Notes under the pieces: generated by a model
The model's database searches: none
Told to the model about the DNA's origin: nothing
The model's input: only the letters and a program-made list of their open reading frames with translations
Position numbers and translations under genes: made by a program
Assembly: GCF_000169175.1 (NCBI RefSeq)
Contig: NZ_AAWS01000009.1
Span: 62,001 to 126,000 of the forward strand
Direction: 5' to 3'
Source of the DNA: Microscilla marina ATCC 23134
GTDB lineage: Bacteria; Bacteroidota; Bacteroidia; Cytophagales; Microscillaceae
DNA length: 64,000 nucleotides
In this document: in pieces, positions 10,341 through 19,943 of the stretch
Layout: each line of letters begins with the position of its first letter
How positions within the stretch are numbered: position 1 is the first letter of the stretch

Positions 10341-10376
10341 ATCTTTTATGACTATTTTATTAATTATTAGATTATT

Positions 10377-11354
10377 TTAAGACAATAGGTTATTATATAT
10401 GTTGAAAAGCTTTTGGGCTGTTGACTCCATGTCCAACTTTTGTTCAAATAAAACTTGCCTTAAATCAAAATCATTTGTTGCTTGTTTTTCTAAACATTTG
10501 TGTACCAAGTAGGCTAACTCTTCGGGTGTGGAATTATTTGAAACATAACAATTAGATACGTTTTTTAGCATTGAGGCTACATTGCCAACATCTGTAGATA
10601 CTATAGGTATATTACAACTAATGCTTTCTTTTACAGAGTTTGGTGAACCTTCAAAGTCAGAGGTAAGAATATGAGCGCTAGAAGCTCCATAATAATGTGG
10701 GACTAGTGACCTTGAAGAGTTTACAAGGTGTAATTCTTCAATATCAGTTAGGTGGTATTTACTTTTTAATAAAGCAATTACTTGCTTATATATATCATAC
10801 CTTTTCTCTACACGGTGTAGATTACCTGCACTGACAAATAAAATGTATGTTTTGTTTTTATTTAGACCAAGTTTTTCCTTGGCTATATTTTTATCGATTG
10901 GAGTAAAAAAAACAGTGTTTACACCATTGGGTAAATAGTGGACACTTGGATGGTGTTGGTATTGTGGAGGTATATCACACTTAAAAATAATTGCATCAGA
11001 TTTTGAAGTAATATATTTTGTTAAACGAGCACTTATTTTTTTAGGTAAGTTTAAGGAGTCAGGAGTCCCATTACTCAAAAATGATACTACAATTTTTTGT
11101 TGAGGCTTGATCATAAGTATAACAAAAGCAACAAAGGCATGATGGCAATGTAATATATCATAATCTTTGACAAGTTTTCTTAACTTTAGAAAAGCCTTGA
11201 AGTACGCCGTTTTACCCTTATTTCTTGCGTCGATTACAACTACATCATTCTTTGAAAGCTTCTTATCAAGAGAGTGTATTTGTTCTTTTATAAATATGCC
11301 AAACCCTGGATGATCATCTGTTGGATAAGCATTGGTAATGTGCAAAACTTTCAT
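10377..11354 (-). CDS. Glycosyltransferase family 4 (GT-B)
   Basis: A 325-residue GT-B transferase that begins MKVLHITNAYPTDDHPGFG, the typical N-terminal strand-turn of GT4. The C-terminal donor domain carries YILFVSAGNLHRVEKRYD, and HILTSDFEGSPNSVKESISCN in place of the standard EGxPxxxxEAxA motif. The glutamate that usually binds the UDP or GDP ribose is kept (VKES). It is cytoplasmic or membrane-associated and adds one sugar of the repeat unit; donor and acceptor are unknown. Downstream, the carbamoyltransferase follows after 36 bases, suggesting co-transcription. Confidence 0.88.
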   Translation of the reverse strand: MKVLHITNAYPTDDHPGFGIFIKEQIHSLDKKLSKNDVVVIDARNKGKTAYFKAFLKLRKLVKDYDILHCHHAFVAFVILMIKPQQKIVVSFLSNGTPDSLNLPKKISARLTKYITSKSDAIIFKCDIPPQYQHHPSVHYLPNGVNTVFFTPIDKNIAKEKLGLNKNKTYILFVSAGNLHRVEKRYDIYKQVIALLKSKYHLTDIEELHLVNSSRSLVPHYYGASSAHILTSDFEGSPNSVKESISCNIPIVSTDVGNVASMLKNVSNCYVSNNSTPEELAYLVHKCLEKQATNDFDLRQVLFEQKLDMESTAQKLFNIYNNLLS

Positions 11355-11585
11355 TTTTAGAAACTTAGATATGAGGGGATGTTTATAATAAAAACATTTA
11401 CTACTTGCATAGTACGTATAATTTCTAGAGACTGTATTTTATTATTTTTATAAATGCGGTTATTATGCCTTGTACCTGGTTGGATGTTAATAAAAGAAGG
11501 GTGTGCATGATTTGAATTTAATATCATTTCTTTACTTTTTCGGGTATCATATACTCATTTTAGTCTTATAGCTAACCTATTTTTG

Positions 11586-13157
11586 TTAAACTGACATCTT
11601 TGTCTTTAGAAGAATTGTAGTTAATAATAACATTGGCAACATGATTTGTGGTTTTTCTTGGATATTATCTATCAACATTTGAAACGGCAAAGATAGCCAA
11701 AATATACTGATAACAATTATCCAGTTTTGGATTGTTGGTATATCAAAGGTGTCTAGTTTCTTTTTAAGAGAGTAGATACAAGAGAAAATAAATAGATGAA
11801 ATAAAACTAAGCCTATCAACCCTGTTTCAGCTTTGATAGCAATTAGCCCAGCAAAAGGAAAGGATAAGTTGGCAGATCTCCAGCGAGAAGCTTCCGATAT
11901 TTCCTTAGTCCATACATCACTCATATATTTTTTTACCCAGTAAGATGAATAAGGTGGGATGATAGAAGGTAAACGAAATTGCCCTTCATCTTTGTATAGA
12001 ATATCATAGGCTAAAATATTAGATGTACGACTATCAAACCTTCCAGGACCAGCACCAAAAAACCAAGTTAATTGACTATCGTTAGCCCATTGACTATATA
12101 CTCGGTGGTACAACACCGCTTTGGTATTTGTTCCTATTACCATCTCTGCACTTGTTTCATTAAGCGTTGAACCTGTATATGCAGAGGAAATTTCAAAAAT
12201 ATTGTTTATTTGTCCTTTTGATATACGGTTGAGGTATAGGTTAAGTAGCGATAGGACAAAGAGTGAAGACAATGATATTAAAAAGACGGTTAAAATAGTT
12301 TTGTTAGTAGAAGTTTGGCTACGTCTATTAAATAATTGACTGAATACTGACAAAATAATGTATAGTATACTAGACATAAGTGTGATGGCGGTCAAAATTT
12401 TAGCATCACAAAGTATTACAGCTAAAGCTATTGCAAATACAGTGAGACTTTTATAAGACTTGCGCTTGAATAGCGATTGGGTTTTTAATAAAAAAGGGGG
12501 GACAAGGTAGTATAAAAGTAATAATGATAGAAAAAAGCCAGCTTTATTGGCATCGTGAAAGCTGCCCGACCATAAATCTCCAGGATAAAAAGAAAGATGT
12601 AATACTGACTGGGTTGCTAAACAAAATAGTTGAAACAAGATAAGTTTCTTAAAAAACGACAAGGTTTTAATAATATCTTGAGTATCATATTGGTAACGAT
12701 AATAATGAAGAAATAAAATCAATTGTCCACCTATAATCAAATACCATAGTATAGGTGTGAAAAATGAGACATCAATAATTGTATATACAAAGATTAATGC
12801 AAGGCAGTATATAAGATAAAGTAAAAGGGTAAGTTGAGGAATCTGAAAACTCAATTTTTTGGTAGAGCTAATGATTTGTGGCAAAATAATAAATGGTAAT
12901 ATAAATAATGCTTGTTCTATACCTAGAAAACAAAAACCAATGATCACTTTTAGTTGATATATGGGAGATTGTTTTGAGTAAAATGACCAAATAAATACTA
13001 CAATACTACATAGTAAAAAAGGAAGTTTTAATATATTAGGAAAGCCAAAAGCATCACTTAAAGCCGCATTAACACTATAGCAAAATAACATGAAGAAAAT
13101 CAAACTATCAAAATTGCGAGGAACTGACAAAGGTTTGGATAATGAATATGAAGACAT
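11586..13157 (-). CDS. Large O-antigen polymerase-like membrane protein, candidate Wzy
   Basis: A 523-residue protein of about twelve hydrophobic helices with one large extracytoplasmic loop at about 330-430. The loop contains TWFFGAGPGRFDSRTSN, which resembles the GxGxG segment of Wzy_C proteins. It is followed by LIAIKAETGLIGLVLFHLF, like the loop-to-helix boundary of O-antigen polymerases. It is longer and more divergent than the two other ligase-like proteins in this block and is the best candidate for the repeat-unit polymerase. Wzy proteins are too variable in sequence for a firm call. Confidence 0.7.
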   Translation of the reverse strand: MSSYSLSKPLSVPRNFDSLIFFMLFCYSVNAALSDAFGFPNILKLPFLLCSIVVFIWSFYSKQSPIYQLKVIIGFCFLGIEQALFILPFIILPQIISSTKKLSFQIPQLTLLLYLIYCLALIFVYTIIDVSFFTPILWYLIIGGQLILFLHYYRYQYDTQDIIKTLSFFKKLILFQLFCLATQSVLHLSFYPGDLWSGSFHDANKAGFFLSLLLLYYLVPPFLLKTQSLFKRKSYKSLTVFAIALAVILCDAKILTAITLMSSILYIILSVFSQLFNRRSQTSTNKTILTVFLISLSSLFVLSLLNLYLNRISKGQINNIFEISSAYTGSTLNETSAEMVIGTNTKAVLYHRVYSQWANDSQLTWFFGAGPGRFDSRTSNILAYDILYKDEGQFRLPSIIPPYSSYWVKKYMSDVWTKEISEASRWRSANLSFPFAGLIAIKAETGLIGLVLFHLFIFSCIYSLKKKLDTFDIPTIQNWIIVISIFWLSLPFQMLIDNIQEKPQIMLPMLLLTTILLKTKMSV

Positions 13158-13301
13158 GAATCTGCTATTTGATGAGGTTCAACTTAGTTTATTACAAAGT
13201 GTATCTAAAAGCTACTTTTAATTGTAGGCATGGCCTGCTTCTAGCTAATGTATAATTGTTTAACCAAGTTATGGTTGGCGATGACTATATATGTTATCTT
13301 A

Positions 13302-14414
13302 CTAGTGCTTTATAAGATTACTAAGTATGTCTGATATTTTTTGACTGGTGGTGCCATCTCCATAGGGGTTAACTGCATTAGACATAAGATTGTATGTCTC
13401 TGCCTCATCTAAAAGCTTACAAGCTTCTTTAACAATTTTTTCTTTTGAAGTACCTACAAGTTTTGCTGTACCAGCATCAATACCCTCTGTGCGTTCAGTT
13501 ACTTCTCGCATTACAAGCACAGGTTTACCCAAAGCAGGAGCTTCTTCTTGAATACCCCCTGAATCTGTTAATACTAGATAAGATTGATTCATCAGCCATA
13601 TCAGTTTAGGGTAGGGTAGAGGCTCTATCAATTTAATGTTTGGAACATTGCCCAATACCTGATTCACTACTTGACGCACATTAGGGTTTAAATGCACAGG
13701 ATATACAATCTCTACATCATCGTAAGATTCTGCTATAGTTTTAATGGCACTGGCAATATTTTCAAAAGGTTTACCAAAGCTTTCACGACGGTGACCTGTA
13801 ACCAGAATGATACGTTTGCTAAAATCAATGTTAGTAAACGTGTTTTCAATCTCATTATCTTGTTTAAGAATATCTAAACCTAGTAGTAATGCATCAATTA
13901 CTGTATTGCCTACTAGGTGTACGTTAGATGATATGCCTTCCAGGGCTAAATGTTGAACAGCCTTAACAGTAGGGGCAAAATGAAAGTCAGCTACTTTTGA
14001 AGTTAATTCACGATTAATTTCTTCTGGAAACGGTGAGTATCTATTATTACTTCTCAAACCTGCTTCAATATGTGCTACTTTAATTTTTTTGTAAAAAGCA
14101 GCTAAACCACCAATAAAGCAAGTAGTTGTATCTCCTTGAACAAACACTATTTCAGGTAGGCAATCATCCAACACTGCTTCTAATGCTTTTAATCCTTTAG
14201 CAGTAATATCAAACAAGGTTTGGTTAGGCTGCATCAGGTTAAGATCATAATCAGGGTTGATGTCAAAAAAATCTAACACCTGATCCAACATCTCACGGTG
14301 TTGGGCTGTTACACATACTTTTGTATCAAAATATGCGTTTTTTTGAAATTGTTTGACAAGTGGAGCCATTTTGATGGCTTCAGGGCGTGTTCCAAATATG
14401 AAAAGACATTTCAT
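13302..14414 (-). CDS. wecB: UDP-N-acetylglucosamine 2-epimerase (non-hydrolysing)
   Basis: A 370-residue GT-B-fold epimerase that interconverts UDP-GlcNAc and UDP-ManNAc in the cytoplasm. All hallmark segments are present: FGTRPEAIKMAPL, FVQGDTTTCF, AHIEAGLRSNNR, PFPEEINRELT, VTGHRRESFG, LTDSGGIQEEAPALGKP and MREVTERTE. The wording is typical of WecB/MnaA rather than of WbpI-type enzymes, which act on UDP-GlcNAc(3NAc)A and usually begin GARPQFIK. UDP-ManNAc would feed the WecG/TagA-like transferase. A WbpI-type epimerase is not seen in the window. Confidence 0.95.
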   Translation of the reverse strand: MKCLFIFGTRPEAIKMAPLVKQFQKNAYFDTKVCVTAQHREMLDQVLDFFDINPDYDLNLMQPNQTLFDITAKGLKALEAVLDDCLPEIVFVQGDTTTCFIGGLAAFYKKIKVAHIEAGLRSNNRYSPFPEEINRELTSKVADFHFAPTVKAVQHLALEGISSNVHLVGNTVIDALLLGLDILKQDNEIENTFTNIDFSKRIILVTGHRRESFGKPFENIASAIKTIAESYDDVEIVYPVHLNPNVRQVVNQVLGNVPNIKLIEPLPYPKLIWLMNQSYLVLTDSGGIQEEAPALGKPVLVMREVTERTEGIDAGTAKLVGTSKEKIVKEACKLLDEAETYNLMSNAVNPYGDGTTSQKISDILSNLIKH

Positions 14415-14594
14415 TAGTTATTATGCTTAATTGATGTACAAAGTAAAGGCTAACTTTCAAATTAACCAATAAAATACATTCAAAAATTTGTATCTACTCA
14501 AGCAAGTATATATTACGCTTGATGCCAGTATTATACTTAGATTATTTACCGAGTTTTAAAATTCTTGGGGTGAAGCTATTGAATTTCATGAGTG

Positions 14595-15080
14595 GAAGTA
14601 TTTAATAATATTTCGAGGGGATACTATGTGTCTAAAAATGGGCAAAAAAGTATAGATAACTGTTGATTTCCAGGTAGAATCTTGGGGACCAGCAAATAGG
14701 TAGTTTTTTCTTCCAATTGCTACATGTCTAATGGCATTTTTGGTGAGGTGATTGTCGATCTTGAGCATTCCATCAAGGAGGTAGTTGGACAAGGTAGCCC
14801 ATCAGTTGATACAATAGGCAAACGTCTTCCAAATAACAGGTTTGGGAGCACTTTTTCCAGTCGGAATAGCTTACGTTGTTTGAGCGTCATTTTTTCTTCC
14901 CGTGCTTTCCGCTCGATGTCGTAAAGTTGTTTGATGTAAATAAGCACTTTTTTAGTCCTTACCTTGTCATTGTTTTCTGCTTTGATAAACTTGCGACGCG
15001 CTTGTGCTCAATAGTCTGTCCACCTGAGTGATGTCAGGTTTTTTGACTACTTTTTCATATATCCCATTCAGTGAGGGGAT
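14595..15080 (-). pseudogene. Decayed IS66-family transposase, C-terminal fragment
   Basis: Read on the minus strand, pieces of the IS66 TnpC C-terminus appear in different frames. Near 14990 there is ARRKFIKAENNDK after an in-frame stop. LIYIKQLYDIERKAREEKMT (about 14880-14945) follows, and after a frame change SNYLLDGMLKIDNH and IGRKNYLFAGPQ (about 14680-14790) match the IS66 ending 'YLEDGRLEIDNN...ALGRKNYLFAGS'. The order is correct, but at least one stop and one frameshift break the gene, and the catalytic N-terminal part and both ends are absent. It is a dead insertion fossil between wecB and the flippase gene and marks an old rearrangement inside the polysaccharide block. Confidence 0.85.
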
Positions 15081-15097
15081 ACATTTGAAACATGCTT

Positions 15098-16531
15098 TTA
15101 CTTAAATATAAGATAGTATTTGGTTTTGTAAATTATGCTTAAACTTATTGTTCCAATAATAATTGTAAGAATTATTTGCTCTAGAGCAACATTAAGTAAA
15201 CTGCCTGGAGTGTAAAAATATATAAATAAGAAGGTTATTGGAATTAAAAGAAGTGGCAAAACCCAAGGTAAAGGCAGGTTTTTTAAAATGTATTTTCCTA
15301 TAATAATCCAAGATAAAAATATGGATATTTCAGATAGTAATGTCCCATAAACGGCTCCTTTAATACCAATTACTGGAATAAGTAGAATACCTGTAGTAAT
15401 GTTTACTATCAATGCAATTGTATTGAGGCGTACTCGAAATCGTGGTGTATTAGCAATTGTAACAGTAGCAATTGCAATTAGTGAAAATACAGATGTAGTA
15501 CCTGCAAGTACAATAATAGGCAATAACTCTCCTACTTGTTTAAAACTTTCAGGATAAATTAAACCAATAACACTTTGTCCCCATATCTTTGCTATAAGAG
15601 TAATACTAAAAAATATAATAGAAACTAAAATAATAGCTTTCTTCAATTTAGGTAGGTAGAGGTGAGACTGTTTCGTGGCAATCCATTCTATCAAGTGTGG
15701 ATCCCATACCAAAGAAAACCAAGACTTTACCATTAAAATTCCCGCAGATAGCTGTAGGGCAAGCCCTAAAACACCCACATCAGCATTGTCTGCAAAGTAA
15801 CCTACCAATAATCTGTCTACAAATACTGTGCTTGCAAAGAGGATAGATGACGGTAAAAAACGAACACCGTATGAGGCCATTTTTTTTGCCAGAGGTTTTA
15901 TAAAAAAAGCTTTTTTAAGAAAAGTAATGTTAAGCTTTTTAAATTCCATGTAGACCCACAACAACGAAAGCATTTGAATAACAAAAACGACTATAAGAAA
16001 CAGAGTCAGTCGTTGTTTTAAAGGTACCAAATAAATACAAGGTAAGGCAATAGCAATACTAAAAACCTTATTAATCATAGTAATCCGGACAAACGGAAGT
16101 GCCTGATGCATGTAACGAAGGATAAACGTTGCCCAATAGGCAATAGAAGAAGGGATGAGACCCAAAAGAAAAAACATAAGTTCAGTTTTGCTTGCCTGAA
16201 CATATTCTGTAACATAATTGGTGCTCATTGAGACAATAAAAAACAGGATCCAGATAATAAAAAATGTTGTGATGGCTATATAAGTACCTGTAATTCTAAT
16301 TTGTGTTCTCTCCTTCTTATTATCTGTTTGGGCAATAAACATTGTATAAGTGGTACCCATTTCACAGTATTGTAAGACAGATATTACTCCCCATAAGGCA
16401 ATAAATAATGGTATAGTACCATATTGATGAGGTGTAAGTAAACGTGTAAGAATAGGAGATACTACTAATAATATGCTCTTACTTAATATATCAGCCAGAG
16501 AGTAAGTGGCAAAGTTTTTTAAAAATTTCAA
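15098..16531 (-). CDS. Wzx-type polysaccharide flippase (MOP superfamily)
   Basis: A 477-residue membrane protein with about 12-14 helices. The N-terminus MKFLKNFATYSLADILSKSI, then VSPILTRLLTPHQYG, is the classical polysaccharide_synt pattern. The RFLPSSILFASTVFVDRLLV segment is the repeat-half counterpart. It should flip undecaprenyl-PP-linked repeat units across the inner membrane and is the only flippase in the window. The start is TTG at 16531. An in-frame stop lies a few codons upstream and no ATG precedes the first conserved helix. Its 3' end abuts the IS66 fossil. Confidence 0.92.
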   Translation of the reverse strand: MKFLKNFATYSLADILSKSILLVVSPILTRLLTPHQYGTIPLFIALWGVISVLQYCEMGTTYTMFIAQTDNKKERTQIRITGTYIAITTFFIIWILFFIVSMSTNYVTEYVQASKTELMFFLLGLIPSSIAYWATFILRYMHQALPFVRITMINKVFSIAIALPCIYLVPLKQRLTLFLIVVFVIQMLSLLWVYMEFKKLNITFLKKAFFIKPLAKKMASYGVRFLPSSILFASTVFVDRLLVGYFADNADVGVLGLALQLSAGILMVKSWFSLVWDPHLIEWIATKQSHLYLPKLKKAIILVSIIFFSITLIAKIWGQSVIGLIYPESFKQVGELLPIIVLAGTTSVFSLIAIATVTIANTPRFRVRLNTIALIVNITTGILLIPVIGIKGAVYGTLLSEISIFLSWIIIGKYILKNLPLPWVLPLLLIPITFLFIYFYTPGSLLNVALEQIILTIIIGTISLSIIYKTKYYLIFK

Positions 16532-16596
16532 TGTATAGATATGTTAATCTTGTATATAAGCTAAATGATATGAATTTCATTTAGTTTTGCTTATAC

Positions 16597-17370
16597 TTAT
16601 CTTGTTGTTTTTTTGGCAATAACTTCCAAAATACTTTTTCGGTTATAATACCTTTGAGGGTAAAAAGGGAGAGCATCATTTTTGTTTGTTTGACTGTTGA
16701 TAGATGTTTCGCCTTCTACTCCTAAACTTATAATCTCAAAACCTGCATTCTTTAGTTGTTTTTTAAGCCACTTTTCTCTGACAATTATGTTCTTTTTGTA
16801 GCCTAACAGGGTTCTTGCCAACATACGTAGTGCATTTAGGCGATCTCGGGGAACATCTAAAAAAAGATGAAAATACCAGCCAATAGTGTCAGTGTTGATA
16901 TATAACTTTCCTGAAGGCTTTAATACCCGATTAAATTGTTGCAAAGCTTTTGGCATGTCAGTAAACATGAAAACACTGTAGCAAAAGATACCATCAAAAT
17001 AATTATCAGGAAAAGGAAGAGTTTCTAAAGGTGAATTCTGAAATTGTACGTTATTAATATTCATTGCTTTTGCAATTTCCTGAGCGCCTTTTAAACGCCC
17101 ATTGTCTATATCTACTCCATCTATATGTTGATTAAACGCTGCCATAGCATGAGCCCACTGTCCATAACCACACCCAGCATCCAATACCCGGTCCATATTG
17201 GTAAATCCATGAAACTCCAATCGTTTTTTGTAATTTTCCAGGGTTCTTATTCCTGTAAATTCATTATTTATAAACGATTTTTCATAACCTGAAAGATTAT
17301 CCCATGTTTCTTGAGGGAATATCCAACCTCCCTCTGCAATGTTTGTCAAGATATCTTCTTTTACTTCCAT
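16597..17370 (-). CDS. Class I SAM-dependent methyltransferase (Methyltransf_11 type)
   Basis: A 257-residue protein. Motif I is VLDAGCGYGQWAHAMA (about 61-76), with an acidic residue ending the second strand in HIDGVDIDNGRLKGAQ, and FDGIFCYSVFMFTDMPKALQ near 125-145. The pattern is that of small-molecule or sugar methyltransferases; substrate unknown. Its ATG lies inside the last ten bases of the deacetylase-like gene upstream (4-codon overlap), so the two are probably translationally coupled and may act on the same sugar or chain end. Confidence 0.85.
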   Translation of the reverse strand: MEVKEDILTNIAEGGWIFPQETWDNLSGYEKSFINNEFTGIRTLENYKKRLEFHGFTNMDRVLDAGCGYGQWAHAMAAFNQHIDGVDIDNGRLKGAQEIAKAMNINNVQFQNSPLETLPFPDNYFDGIFCYSVFMFTDMPKALQQFNRVLKPSGKLYINTDTIGWYFHLFLDVPRDRLNALRMLARTLLGYKKNIIVREKWLKKQLKNAGFEIISLGVEGETSINSQTNKNDALPFYPQRYYNRKSILEVIAKKTTR

Positions 17371-18593
17371 ATATTCTCTAGTTTTTGAATAGGAACCGTT
17401 ATAGAATGCTTACCTGTTTCATCAGTTCCGTTTTTTATAACCTTAAGTTGTGTGTTTTTATAGTATAACTGTACAGGGTGGTTTGTTTTAGTATAAAAAG
17501 TAAGCCCCTGAAAAAATGCATTGGGGGCAAGGTCAACTTTTTCACTGCAAATCAGTTCATGCCTGTTTTTGTTGGGAATATAAATTACCTCAGTTGATTC
17601 AATCATATCAACATACCTCAGCAAGCGAGCGGTACCGCATACCCACAAATTCTTTTTTTGAGATTCTTCCGCCAAAAAGTAGAAAGGGGCAAGTAAGGTA
17701 TTTTCTTTATTTTTGATGCCATCCACAGTAGCAGGTGTACATACTCCTTCAGGGCTGGTAGAAATAACGCCCAAATGTTGATAAATGATGCTAATCCCTT
17801 TTTGCTTGTAAAGTTTATTCCAGTTGATTTGTTTTAATTGAGAATCCAATGTCGAAAAGTCAGGACCATGCTTTCCAGTAGATCTGAATCTTATAAATCC
17901 TTTGAAAGCATTATTATCCCTTAACTTTTCAGGAATAAATAATTGTTTTTTCTTCATTAAAAAGCCACTGTTTTTACCCAAGAGTTTTAAAACCTGGTTT
18001 TTGATTGGTCTAAGTTTGTCCAATAATTCTATATTATAATGACCAGAATCCAGCCAGATATATCTAACTCCATTTGGTTGTAATAGATCGGCGTGATAAA
18101 CACCACTATCAGGGTTATCGCCCTGATACATATCTACATGATTTCCCAAATTACCGTTGTTACCACCGTGATTTGTAAATACTTCCAGAGTAACATTTAG
18201 TTTTTCCAAAGCTTCATAATATCGGTTAGCGTGTGCACGGGTAAATTCATCAGATTGAAAAAAATCCCCATAGGAGTGGTTGGTGTCTATCCAGCCACTT
18301 TTCAGGTAATCTTCAATTCTGTTGGCCTCTCTGCTTAAAGGAGCATTTACATCTGCTCCTTTAAAATAAGAGAAGGTGTAATCATAGGCTGAAAAAAAGA
18401 ACAGGCTTGAAGTTATTTCCAGGTTTAAGCCTGTTCCAAGTTTTGTTTGTTTGTCAGTATTTACAAACTTCATAAACTCTTCAAAAAAAACAAAGGAAAA
18501 AAACTCTATATCGCTTGATATAGATAAGGCTCCATTGTATGGATAAGGGAGTTTTCTTAGCTTAGAGTCTTTAGGGTTTATAGTTTGAAACAT
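17361..18593 (-). CDS. Polysaccharide deacetylase-like protein of unknown function
   Basis: The frame opens at a TTG (18623), but ATG 18593 (MFQTINPKDSKLRK) is the likelier start, giving 410 residues. I do not recognise a close family. The N-terminal half resembles a NodB/glycoside-deacetylase-type barrel: YNGALSISSDIEF fits the strand that normally carries the Asp pair, GWIDTNHSYGDFF resembles the metal-binding H-S segment, and TNHGGNNGN comes later. The expected D-D and HxxxH metal ligands are only partly met, so activity is uncertain. There are no clear membrane helices and no signal peptide. It overlaps the following methyltransferase gene by ten bases. Role in the glycan locus is inferred from context only. 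Confidence 0.6.
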   Translation of the reverse strand: MFQTINPKDSKLRKLPYPYNGALSISSDIEFFSFVFFEEFMKFVNTDKQTKLGTGLNLEITSSLFFFSAYDYTFSYFKGADVNAPLSREANRIEDYLKSGWIDTNHSYGDFFQSDEFTRAHANRYYEALEKLNVTLEVFTNHGGNNGNLGNHVDMYQGDNPDSGVYHADLLQPNGVRYIWLDSGHYNIELLDKLRPIKNQVLKLLGKNSGFLMKKKQLFIPEKLRDNNAFKGFIRFRSTGKHGPDFSTLDSQLKQINWNKLYKQKGISIIYQHLGVISTSPEGVCTPATVDGIKNKENTLLAPFYFLAEESQKKNLWVCGTARLLRYVDMIESTEVIYIPNKNRHELICSEKVDLAPNAFFQGLTFYTKTNHPVQLYYKNTQLKVIKNGTDETGKHSITVPIQKLENIWK

Positions 18594-18692
18594 TATTTGT
18601 TTAAATATAATACAAGGTGTCAAGGGATAATTTATTAAATAGAGGCTATATGTTTTAGAAGTTTATTGAAAACAGTATAGTATACAAAGGTA

Positions 18693-19916
18693 CTATTGTG
18701 AAAACATCTTTACAAATTGATTTACATAGATATGAGTAGCACTTTTTTTAGAGTGAAAAGCGTTAATCCATTCTTTACCCTTAAGGCCTTGCTTATGAGC
18801 ATATTCCTTGTCAAAGTATAATTTTTCTAAATAATTACTCACACCTTCAACTGTATTGGATGAAAGGATGGGATGCCAGTCATACAATTCCTTCATTACT
18901 TGTTCATCTACATAAGAAACTACAGGTTTACCAATGGCAAATGCTTCCAAAACAATCGAACCAAACCATCCGATACCAAAATCATCGGATACTACATCAG
19001 CGATAGAATAAAATTTGATTAATTCGTTACGGGTAAATCCTTCTGGGTTGTTTGCCTTGAGCCATACTACATTCTGTTCAATTCCTAAATCTTGAATTAA
19101 TTGTTTAGCTGTATCAACATCAGGAGAGGCTGTACGATCAGGCATGGCTATGCTTGCATCTTTGATGTTATTTTTCTTTATAAAATGAGCAAACGCTTTC
19201 AGTAACAAGTCATTTTGCTTCCATTGCCCTGTTTCTTTGAGGTTAGGATTAGGGTTTATCATTAATCTTGATGGATGGAAAAGAACAAAATTGAAGTGAT
19301 CAGCAATTTTTTTGATGTTATGATCAGGCAAACTATGGGCTGTCTTATCTTCTTTGAAAACATCAGTATCAATAATTAGGGGGAAATATATATGTTTTAC
19401 CTGTTCTTCTTGGACAGATAATTTCTGTAAAGCGTTTTTAAAAGGGAAAAAAGGTTGGGTCCAAATATTATTGACTTTTTTGATGCCTCTTTTTTGAAAT
19501 TGCCCCAGAAAAACTGCTTTTAGTTTTTTAGGGATTGACTTATATAAAAAAGAAAACTGATAAGGAAAGGGAGTTACAGTTAAATCTCCTCCTGTAACAA
19601 AGAAGATCGTTTGGGTTTTAATAGATGGAGCTAAACCAACATAAACGCTTGATAAAACTACAGCATCATAAGTAGATAATTCTTTGGGTAATTTTTTATC
19701 CCAAAATTTTAGTAAGTTTTTGGCGTCCCAATTCTCATAACTATGAATCCATGTTGGATAGTTGTTCTTGAGTTCAGGGTCTTCGTTTTCAGGGCGTTCT
19801 TGATAATCTACGGTTTTCCCTAAATAGAGATGAGCATCTATATCAGAATGTTGGCGAAGGGCTTTTACAATAACATAAAAGTTGTTGGCTACATTACCCA
19901 GAAAAGCAATTTTCAT
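18693..19916 (-). CDS. Glycosyltransferase, GT4-like
   Basis: A 407-residue protein beginning MKIAFLGNVANNFYVIVKAL, a GT-B-like N-terminal strand. The C-terminal half has LFHPSRLMINPNP, then VVWLKANNPEGFTRNELIKF, ADVVSDDFGIGWFGSIVLEA and FAIGKPVVSYVD. The usual EGxGxxxxEA motif appears as FGIGWFGSIVLEA, with the terminal Glu kept. No signal peptide and no membrane helix, so it probably works at the cytoplasmic face of the membrane. Donor sugar unknown. It follows the hisF-like gene after 27 bases and belongs to the same transcription unit. Confidence 0.78.
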   Translation of the reverse strand: MKIAFLGNVANNFYVIVKALRQHSDIDAHLYLGKTVDYQERPENEDPELKNNYPTWIHSYENWDAKNLLKFWDKKLPKELSTYDAVVLSSVYVGLAPSIKTQTIFFVTGGDLTVTPFPYQFSFLYKSIPKKLKAVFLGQFQKRGIKKVNNIWTQPFFPFKNALQKLSVQEEQVKHIYFPLIIDTDVFKEDKTAHSLPDHNIKKIADHFNFVLFHPSRLMINPNPNLKETGQWKQNDLLLKAFAHFIKKNNIKDASIAMPDRTASPDVDTAKQLIQDLGIEQNVVWLKANNPEGFTRNELIKFYSIADVVSDDFGIGWFGSIVLEAFAIGKPVVSYVDEQVMKELYDWHPILSSNTVEGVSNYLEKLYFDKEYAHKQGLKGKEWINAFHSKKSATHIYVNQFVKMFSQ

Positions 19917-19943
19917 AATACTAAAAGTAATTTACCTTAAAAT

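Noticed and set aside
13302-14414. WbpI-type UDP-GlcNAc(3NAc)A 2-epimerase as function of the wecB-like gene
   Set aside because: The motifs (TRPEAIKMAPL, MREVTERTE) are those of WecB; WbpI-type proteins usually have GARPQFIK.
14724-14924. Plus-strand open frame over the IS66 fossil
   Set aside because: It is the opposite strand of recognisable IS66 remnants and has no motif of its own.
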